Source: Phycisphaerales bacterium
Lineage (GTDB): Bacteria; Planctomycetota; Phycisphaerae; SM23-33
Assembly: GCA_003171235.1 (NCBI GenBank)
Contig: PMYM01000140.1
Span: 1-5,134 of the forward strand
DNA length: 5,134 nt
Direction: 5' to 3'
The notes under the pieces are model-generated. The model was not told where the DNA came from. It saw only the letters and a list, made by a program, of their open reading frames with translations, and did not search any database. The translations under genes and the position numbers were made by a program. Positions 1 through 4,296 of this stretch are shown in pieces (the stretch's first letter is position 1; every line of letters starts with the position of its first letter).

Positions 1-7
1 GCTCGGG

Positions 8-52
8 CCGCTCCACCCCCGGCTAAATTCTGGCCGGCCCTGTCGGGCCTGG
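8..52 (+). repeat. Dispersed GGCTAAATTC repeat, copy 1
   Basis: This stretch matches 4151-4195 without gaps at about 41 of 45 positions; the first 24 bases are identical. The core reads CCCCCGGCTAAATTCT, followed by a GCCGGCC segment and CGGGCCTGG. A third, inverted copy of the core lies at 3898-3921. Three copies in about 5 kb, all outside genes, mark it as a dispersed intergenic repeat. It lies downstream of the beta-helix gene. The remainder of bases 1-200 shows no gene, only a weak hairpin (GGCCC/GGGCC, 99-113) and a CCCTGCGT..CTCTGC stretch near 63-77 that resembles 4263-4276. Confidence 0.8.
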
Positions 53-200
53 ATGAGCCTCTCCCTGCGTCGCTCTGCATTTGCCCGGATCCCCCCATGG
101 CCCTGTAGGGGCCGCTCAACCCTCGCCAGGTGTATTTCCATTTGTGCGTAGAGGCTTGACGTTTTCCAGTCATGATGTTGCCATCCAATCTCAAACCGGC

Positions 201-1565
201 CTAATTCATCATCAGCACATAGACGGCCAGTTCTCCCTGAATCGGCACGGTGATCGTCTTGCCTTCGACGGCGGCGCGAAGTCGCGGCTTGCCCCACAGG
301 TCGCGGGGGTCCATCAGGCGGAACTTCTGCCCATCCTTGAGAACCGCGCTGACGTCCACTTTGGCCGTCGTTTCGTCCGTGGCGCCCTTGGCGGCCGGGT
401 TGAACACCGCCACGTGCGCCCTGCCCGGCTCGTACTTGTTGGCCCGCACGAAGATTACCGGCTTGGCGGCGGCAAGGTCAGCCTGTGCGACGGACGTGTT
501 GTCGCGGTCGTTGAATTCAGCGACCGTGCCCTTGTCCAACGCCGCCCCCAGCAGCGTGTTGCCGACAAAGTCCACCTTCCGGTAGCTGTTGAAGCTCACG
601 CGGCCCTTGCACAGGATGTTCCGGAGGAAGCGGGCATCCTCGTTGTCCTTGGCCGTGTAGCCGATGCGGACGCTTGCGGCGTGGAAGAAATTGTCCGTCA
701 CGGCGATGCCCTTGCTGGGCCGGCCGCCGCCGACCAGGAAGTCGTTGCTGGCGGCGTAGGTGATGTTGTCGGTGATGGCGAATTTGTCCACGTAGGCATT
801 GCTGGAGCCGTAGGCGTGCATCGACCAGCCGTAGCCGCCGGTGAAGATGCAATTAGAGATCGTCTTGGCGCCGTCCTTGTTCTGAGCGTAGATGGCATGG
901 CCGTGCCCCCGGTCCTTGGCCGCCCAGCCGTTGTCGTAGATGATGCAACCATACACCTCGGAGTCCACCGCTGGGCTCCAGAACCCGATGCCCTGGAGGC
1001 AGTCGTGGATGACCAGGTTGATGTACCGGCAGCCCTTGCCGGCCATGATGTTCAGCCCGCCCCAGGGCCGGACCTTCTTGATATTGGCATAGGTCGGATC
1101 GGGATCCAGCGGCTCCTTGGGCCTGGGTTCGCTGACGAGGATCTCCAGGTCGCGAATGACCAGGTAGGCGGAAGGCTCCTCGATCTGCAGGCCGCCATCC
1201 ATGACCACGTGGGCGCCGGGGGTCGGGCGTATCGTGATGGGCTTATCCTCCCGGCCGGCGAGTTTCACGGAAACGGTCGCCTCATTGAGGGAACGGTCGA
1301 TTTTGTACGTGCCTTCGAGCAGGAAGATCGTATCCCCGGGCTGAATGCCCTTCCGGCTTCCGCCCAGCGCTGACGCCAAGTCCCACGGCGCCTCCTTCGT
1401 GCCCGCCCCGTCGGCCTTGCCCACAGGCGAAACATACCAGTCATCCGCCATGGCCAATGAGCACATGGCCAGGCAGGCCAGCAGTGCCAGGCCGGGGGTT
1501 CTCGCCGGTCGGCGCCGCCAGTAAGGGTGCGAAGGGGCCGGGAACTGTCCACGCAAGTCGCTCAT
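201..1565 (-). CDS. Secreted right-handed parallel beta-helix protein with C-terminal beta-sandwich
   Basis: This 454-residue protein is probably exported and carbohydrate-related, but its substrate cannot be named. The N-terminus (about 1-40) is a signal peptide: a long basic region (WRRRPAR), a hydrophobic core (LALLACLAMCSLAMA) and likely cleavage before DDWYVSP. Residues 41-125 form the usual opening of secreted beta-helix proteins (YVSPVGKADGAGTKEAPW, PGDTIFLLEGTY, KPITIRP, VVMDGG). Residues about 130-345 are short repeating turns rich in Asn, Gly, Ile and Val, including GHGHAIYAQN (220-229). Residues about 365-454 look like a small all-beta domain (HVAVFNP, LMDPRDLWGKP, ELAVYVLMMN). The start is the ATG at 1565 because AGGAG lies five bases upstream; an in-frame GTG at 1586 would add seven residues but lacks that support. 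Polysaccharide lyases and glycosidases share this fold; no catalytic set is clear enough to choose. It is transcribed away from the riboswitch and appears monocistronic here. Confidence 0.88.
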   Translation of the reverse strand: MSDLRGQFPAPSHPYWRRRPARTPGLALLACLAMCSLAMADDWYVSPVGKADGAGTKEAPWDLASALGGSRKGIQPGDTIFLLEGTYKIDRSLNEATVSVKLAGREDKPITIRPTPGAHVVMDGGLQIEEPSAYLVIRDLEILVSEPRPKEPLDPDPTYANIKKVRPWGGLNIMAGKGCRYINLVIHDCLQGIGFWSPAVDSEVYGCIIYDNGWAAKDRGHGHAIYAQNKDGAKTISNCIFTGGYGWSMHAYGSSNAYVDKFAITDNITYAASNDFLVGGGRPSKGIAVTDNFFHAASVRIGYTAKDNEDARFLRNILCKGRVSFNSYRKVDFVGNTLLGAALDKGTVAEFNDRDNTSVAQADLAAAKPVIFVRANKYEPGRAHVAVFNPAAKGATDETTAKVDVSAVLKDGQKFRLMDPRDLWGKPRLRAAVEGKTITVPIQGELAVYVLMMN

Positions 1566-1604
1566 GTTGTCTCCTGCCTTGCCCACCCGAGAACATGGAA
1601 TGCG

Positions 1605-1676
1605 TCAATCGTACAAAGCGGCGTCATCGTCGTCCAGCACGCGCTGGAGCATGGCGTTGAGTCGGCTACGAGGTCG
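1605..1676 (-). pseudogene. Possible gene-tail remnant upstream of the beta-helix gene
   Basis: Read on the minus strand, this stretch gives RSRLNAMLQRVLDDDDAALYD and then a TGA stop, with an internal Met at 1652. The acidic C-terminal tail looks more like protein than the repeat-derived sequence beyond it, where the frame runs straight into the CGCACTTTCGCAC repeat. It could be the 3' end of a gene whose body was lost, a very short peptide of 15 residues from Met 1652, or chance. No family is recognised. Confidence 0.2.
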
Positions 1677-1680
1677 CCGC

Positions 1681-1830
1681 CACTTCGCACTCCCGCGCTC
1701 CGCACTTTCGCACCTCGCACTGCTTTTGCGGTTCTCTCTTTTCTTGTTCGCGTTGTTGGCGATGTTCGCGGCTATTCCTTGTTCCGCACTTTCGCACTCC
1801 GCATTTTGGTCTTCCGACTTTTCTTTTTTC
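1681..1830. repeat. CGCACTTTCGCAC dispersed repeat cluster
   Basis: The motif CCGCACTTTCGCAC occurs twice, identically, at 1700-1713 and 1784-1797, 84 bases apart. Degenerate relatives surround it (CTTCGCACTCCCGCGCTCCGCA, CACCTCGCACTGC, CGCACTCCGCATTTT). Between them lies a GTTCGCG/GTTGTTGGCGATGTTCGCG stretch. The cluster fills most of the space between the divergent beta-helix gene and the riboswitch promoter. Frames through it give repetitive, Cys- and Glu-rich peptides that do not resemble a protein. Confidence 0.7.
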
Positions 1831-1835
1831 CCTTC

Positions 1836-1863
1836 TTGACAGAATCTCCCGGCGGGGTATGTT
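1836..1863 (+). promoter_or_regulatory. Sigma70-type promoter for the cobalamin riboswitch transcript
   Basis: A perfect -35 TTGACA (1836-1841) is followed after 16 bases by TATGTT (1858-1863), a fair -10. Transcription would begin near 1870, right at the 5' edge of the riboswitch P1 stem. That agreement in position is the main reason to believe it. Confidence 0.65.
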
Positions 1864-1865
1864 GA

Positions 1866-2046
1866 TTGGCGTTGCAGGTTGCCTGCCCGAGGGCGGGCGA
1901 AAAGGGAAGGCCGTGAGAATCGGCCGCGGACGCGCCGCTGTAACCGGCGACGACCGCCGCAAAATGTCACTGTCCCGGTTTGGAACCGGATGGGAAGACG
2001 CGGCGGAAGGTTGACCCGGAAGCCAGAAGACCTGCCTGCAGCCAAC
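1866..2046 (+). promoter_or_regulatory. Cobalamin (B12) riboswitch aptamer
   Basis: The conserved core of the cobalamin riboswitch is visible in order: GGGAA (1904-1908), GTGAGAATC (1913-1921), GCGGACGCGCCGCTGTAA (1925-1942), GTCACTG (1966-1972), TGGGAAG (1991-1997) and the B12 box AGCCAGAAGACCTGCC (2021-2036). Helices support it. P1 pairs TGCAGG (1873-1878) with CCTGCA (2035-2040), flanked by TTGGC/GCCAA. An internal stem pairs CCGCCGC (1954-1960) with GCGGCGG (2000-2006) and encloses the hairpin CCGGTT/AACCGG (1975-1989). Known role of the family: binding adenosyl- or other cobalamin in nascent RNA and lowering expression of downstream genes. The first downstream gene is the propeller protein at 2473, 427 bases away. 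Confidence 0.95.
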
Positions 2047-2144
2047 CTGGTCGTGCCTTCGCGAGTGCATCGACAGGCCGGGCCTCCGTCGCGGGCAAGA
2101 AGTTCCCGTTGCGGATGGGGCGAAAGCCCCCAAGCTGCCTCCTG

Positions 2145-2190
2145 GCCCCGGCTCCGAATCGCTTGCGATCGGCCGGGGCTTATTGTTTTC
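2145..2190 (+). terminator. Intrinsic terminator, probable riboswitch expression platform
   Basis: GCCCCGGC (2145-2152) pairs with GCCGGGGC (2172-2179). The inner arms CGAATCG and CGATCG extend the stem around a CTTG loop, and TTATTGTTTT follows at once. Between aptamer and terminator lie two further hairpins: an imperfect 10-bp stem (2086-2095 with 2105-2114) and GGGGC-GAAA-GCCCC (2117-2130), a perfect GNRA tetraloop. GCCGGG at 2077-2082 could pair with CCCGGC in the left arm and act as an antiterminator, but that is only a six-base match. Inferred mode: cobalamin bound, transcription stops; cobalamin scarce, it reads into the gene at 2473. Confidence 0.8.
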
Positions 2191-2360
2191 GGACCCGTCG
2201 CGACCCACGGCTAGTCGCGCCGGCCCTCCCGCCCCCCAGGCTGTCGGCCACAGGCCCTTGCGCCCGGAGCCTGGAGCCATCGCCAAGCGGCCTTGCAGGA
2301 GAAAACAACAGCCACCGCGATCAAACCTGTCCTGCCCCGCTTGTAATTTTATCTTTAGTG

Positions 2361-2404
2361 TCGCGGGCGTCTCGCCCGCGGGACGCGCGGGCAAGATGCC
2401 CGCG
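2361..2404 (+). repeat. Twin-hairpin GC-rich dispersed repeat in the leader
   Basis: Two perfect 8-bp hairpins stand side by side: CGCGGGCG-TCT-CGCCCGCG (2362-2380) and CGCGGGCA-AGA-TGCCCGCG (2386-2404). The two halves resemble each other and are near mirror images. Elements of this form, with 'GTCTCGCCCGCG' and 'AAGATGCCCGCG', are recalled as common intergenic repeats in planctomycete-type genomes. It lies in the transcribed leader, about 69 bases before the start codon. The preceding stretch 2191-2360 shows no gene. Just downstream is a 12-base palindrome ACCCGATCGGGT (2430-2441). Confidence 0.75.
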
Positions 2405-2472
2405 AAACGTCGGAAGGCGCATCAGCGTCACCCGATCGGGTTCAATCGACAACAAAAACAGAAGGAACAGCA

Positions 2473-3645
2473 ATGTTCAAACGGATTGCCGCGGTATGCG
2501 TCGTTTCCCTGGCCTCGGCCGCCTGGGCGGATATCCAGCCGGCTGAGGGCTTCAAGGTCTATCCCTATTACCTGCCCCAACTGCCAGCCGACAAGTCCGG
2601 CCAGTGGATGATCGGCTTTGACCGCGGGCCCGATAAGGATCTGTACTTCACCACCGGCGATTTTTCCCCGGCCATGACGCTGTGGCGATACGACGCAGGT
2701 GGCCTGGCGGAGATATGGTCGGGGCCGGATTACGCCGGCGCGGGCGTGCTGGCCACCCACAAGACCGTGTACTTCACCGAGGACTCCAATTTCACCCTGT
2801 ATCGCTACGGCACGCGCGACGCGGCGGCGCCGGTGACGGAATACTCCCAGCCGTTCCTGTACGCCCTGGCGGTGCGGGGCCGCACGCTGTATGCCTCCGG
2901 GCTGGATAGCAACTGGCAGAGCTGCATCTACGCCAGCCAACTGCGGCCCGACGGCTCACTGGCCGAGAAGCCCATGCTCAACCTGGGCGTGGTGGGCGAT
3001 CCCTCCGGCCCCTTGGCCTTCGACGGCGCCGGCAACCTGTATTATGCCAGCGGCTACCTGTCGGGGCGGATTCTCAAGTACTCCGCGCCGGAGGTGCATG
3101 CGGCCCTGGCCGGGCAGACGCCGCTGGGCCAACCCGCCCAGCACGTCTGGGCCAGTTTCGCCGCCACCGGCCTGGACGGCGCCACCGGCCTGGCATTCGA
3201 CGGCCAGGGCAACCTGGTGGCCAGTTTGACCTCGTTCGGCTATCCCTCGGAATTGGTGCGCTTCGGCGTGTGCGCCGCGGGCAACTTCGGCGGCCTGACC
3301 GAGCTGGCCAGTTCCACCGGCAGGATCAGCGCCGTGCAGTTGGTCAACGGCGTGATCTGCGCCGCCGATGAGTCGGGCATTTATACCCTGGACCGGCCCA
3401 GGATTCCCGGCGACTCCAACCGCGACGGCAAGGTGGACTTTGCCGACTACCAGGTGCTGGAGGGCAACTTCAACACCCATGAGTTGGGCTGGGAAAACGG
3501 CGACTTTGACGGCGACGGCCTGGTGAGTTTCGCCGACTACCAGCAGCTCGAGGCCAACTTCGGCGACTCCATCCCCGAGCCCTCCAGCCTGCCCCTGCTG
3601 CTGGCGGGGCTGGCGGCGGCGGGGCGGAGGAAGATGCGCAGGTAA
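2473..3645 (+). CDS. Cobalamin-riboswitch-controlled surface beta-propeller protein with dockerin and PEP-CTERM anchor
   Basis: This 390-residue protein is probably exported and held at the cell surface. Residues 1-19 are a signal peptide (MFKRIAAVCVVSLASAAWA, cleaved before D20). Residues about 20-310 consist of repeated beta-rich units such as DLYFTTGDF, TVYFTEDSNFTLYRY, TLYASGLDSN, GPLAFDGAGNLYYASG (179-194) and TGLAFDGQGNLVAS (238-251), the pattern of an NHL/SMP-30-type beta-propeller. Residues 313-366 hold a type I dockerin pair with two calcium loops, DSNRDGKVDFADYQ and DFDGDGLVSFADYQ. The end is a PEP-CTERM signal: PEP at 368-370, hydrophobic LPLLLAGLAAAG, then RRKMRR. AAGGA lies six bases before the ATG and sets the start. 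Control by the upstream cobalamin riboswitch suggests a part in corrinoid capture; Bacteroides BtuG is a surface propeller that binds B12. That role is inferred from fold and regulation only; another ligand or a structural role remains possible. Confidence 0.9.
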   Translation: MFKRIAAVCVVSLASAAWADIQPAEGFKVYPYYLPQLPADKSGQWMIGFDRGPDKDLYFTTGDFSPAMTLWRYDAGGLAEIWSGPDYAGAGVLATHKTVYFTEDSNFTLYRYGTRDAAAPVTEYSQPFLYALAVRGRTLYASGLDSNWQSCIYASQLRPDGSLAEKPMLNLGVVGDPSGPLAFDGAGNLYYASGYLSGRILKYSAPEVHAALAGQTPLGQPAQHVWASFAATGLDGATGLAFDGQGNLVASLTSFGYPSELVRFGVCAAGNFGGLTELASSTGRISAVQLVNGVICAADESGIYTLDRPRIPGDSNRDGKVDFADYQVLEGNFNTHELGWENGDFDGDGLVSFADYQQLEANFGDSIPEPSSLPLLLAGLAAAGRRKMRR

Positions 3646-3656
3646 TCCAAGAATGT

Positions 3657-3715
3657 ACGCAGAGACGCAGAGGGCGCAGAGATACGCAGAGAATAGCAAA
3701 GGAAAGCAGAGATAC
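3657..3715 (-). repeat. CTCTGCG repeat element, inverted copy
   Basis: The unit CGCAGAG occurs at 3658, 3666, 3675 and 3685, followed by degenerate GCAGAGA units near 3705. On the minus strand it reads CTCTGCG repeatedly. It begins 12 bases after the stop of the propeller gene. A partner in the opposite orientation lies at 4261-4287. The run resembles the TCTGCGCCTCTGCG intergenic elements seen in many environmental genomes; frames through it give spurious Ser/Leu/Cys-rich peptides. Confidence 0.75.
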
Positions 3716-3742
3716 GGGCAATGAAGGTTCGGAAGAATTCTG

Positions 3743-3798
3743 AGGCGATCCTGGATTCACCAGGCGATCGTGGCCGAATACCTTCGCCTCGAGGCGAA
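3743..3798. other. Hairpin cluster with a 16-base perfect palindrome
   Basis: AGGCGATC occurs directly at 3743-3750 and 3762-3769, flanking a small hairpin CCTGG-ATTCA-CCAGG (3750-3764). TTCGCCTCGAGGCGAA (3783-3798) is a perfect 16-base palindrome. No U-run follows, so it is not a classic intrinsic terminator. The nearby stretch 3799-3897 shows no gene; it has a 12-base palindrome CCAAAGCTTTGG (3868-3879) inside a CCTGGG/CCCAGG stem (3853-3889). Confidence 0.6.
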
Positions 3799-3897
3799 TC
3801 TATAAACGCTATCCCGCCGGTCTTCGAGTCCGGATGCAATAGTACAATCCACCCTGGGACGGCTTGGCCAAAGCTTTGGAAGACCCAGGCCCGGACG

Positions 3898-3947
3898 GGC
3901 CGGCAAGAATTTAGCCGGGGGCGAAGCGAAGCGCAGCCCCCGGTTAA
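3898..3947 (-). repeat. Dispersed GGCTAAATTC repeat, inverted copy 2, with strong hairpin
   Basis: Bases 3898-3921 are the exact reverse complement of 4159-4182 (24 bases) and share the core of copy 1. Unlike the other copies, this one carries a full stem: CCGGGGGC (3915-3922) pairs with GCCCCCGG (3936-3943) and extends through TTA/TAA flanks to about 12 bp including one G-U pair. It lies 250 bases past the propeller gene and could end or weaken transcription in either direction, though no good U-run is present. Confidence 0.75.
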
Positions 3948-4150
3948 GGACCCCGACAAGGTCAGAGGCAGTGCCTTGATTTCCCAAGCGGTATATTATT
4001 CCCTGCCGATGGCGCGGCCCGCCGGGAAGCTACGGGTTGATCACGGCGTCGCGAGTCAGGCCAATTCTCCAGAGGCATTCACGGCACTCGCTCTGACATG
4101 TTTCGCGCCGGTGACCGGGGGTTTCGCGGCGACAAAGAGAAGAAGCGTCG

Positions 4151-4195
4151 CCGCTCCACCCCCGGCTAAATTCTTGCCGGCCGCTTCGGGCCTGG
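4151..4195 (+). repeat. Dispersed GGCTAAATTC repeat, copy 3
   Basis: It is about 91 percent identical to copy 1 (8-52) and forms a perfect 24-base inverted repeat with copy 2 (4159-4182 against 3898-3921), 237 bases apart. The reading frame of the following surface-protein gene stays open through it, but the peptide encoded here (APPPAKFLPAASG) does not look like part of that protein. The stretch 3948-4150 has no recognised feature. Confidence 0.8.
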
Positions 4196-4260
4196 CTGTT
4201 TCTCCACCCCGTGCTGTGACGGTTTCTGTGGACGGTTCTAAGGTAGGAAACGAAATCGTT

Positions 4261-4287
4261 TTCCCTGCGTTCTCTGCGCCTCTGCGG
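4261..4287 (+). repeat. CTCTGCG repeat element, direct copy
   Basis: CCCTGCG (4263-4269), CTCTGCG (4272-4278) and CTCTGCG (4280-4286) follow each other directly. It is the inverted partner of 3657-3715. It ends about ten bases before the first plausible start of the next gene, in the place where a ribosome binding site would normally be. Confidence 0.7.
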
Positions 4288-4296
4288 CCAAAGCTT

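Noticed and set aside
81..1373. Long plus-strand open frame (430 codons) opposite the beta-helix gene
   Set aside because: It is the antisense shadow of a convincing secreted protein. Its translation lacks a signal or domain and is Val/Gly/Ala/Asp-rich, as expected from mirrored high-GC codons.
1666..2394. Minus-strand open frame of 242 codons across the riboswitch region
   Set aside because: It is read through the antisense of the riboswitch, the terminator and two dispersed repeats; the peptide (for example RPAGETPATLK) is the typical spurious product of the twin-hairpin repeat.
1980..2546. Plus-strand open frame of 188 codons within the leader
   Set aside because: It starts inside the riboswitch core and overlaps the real gene start in another frame; composition is Arg/Pro/Ser-rich without any domain.
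2956..3699. Minus-strand open frame (247 codons) opposite the propeller gene
   Set aside because: It begins in the CTCTGCG repeat (LCALCVSAY is its usual false translation) and then mirrors the propeller/dockerin coding strand.
3657..3715. CRISPR array suggested by regular CGCAGAG units
   Set aside because: Units are 7-8 bases and nearly contiguous, with no spacers of 30 bases or more and no cas genes; it is a simple dispersed repeat.
3537..3959. Minus-strand open frame of 140 codons in the intergenic gap
   Set aside because: It runs through two dispersed repeats and antisense of the PEP-CTERM region; the peptide is repeat-derived.
3976..4000. Possible promoter TTGATT ... TATATT before the second surface gene
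   Set aside because: The spacing is only about 10-12 bases, too short for a sigma70 promoter.
3646..4296. Second cobalamin riboswitch before the second surface gene
   Set aside because: No B12 box and no GCCACTG or CCGCTGTAA core could be found in this gap on the plus strand.
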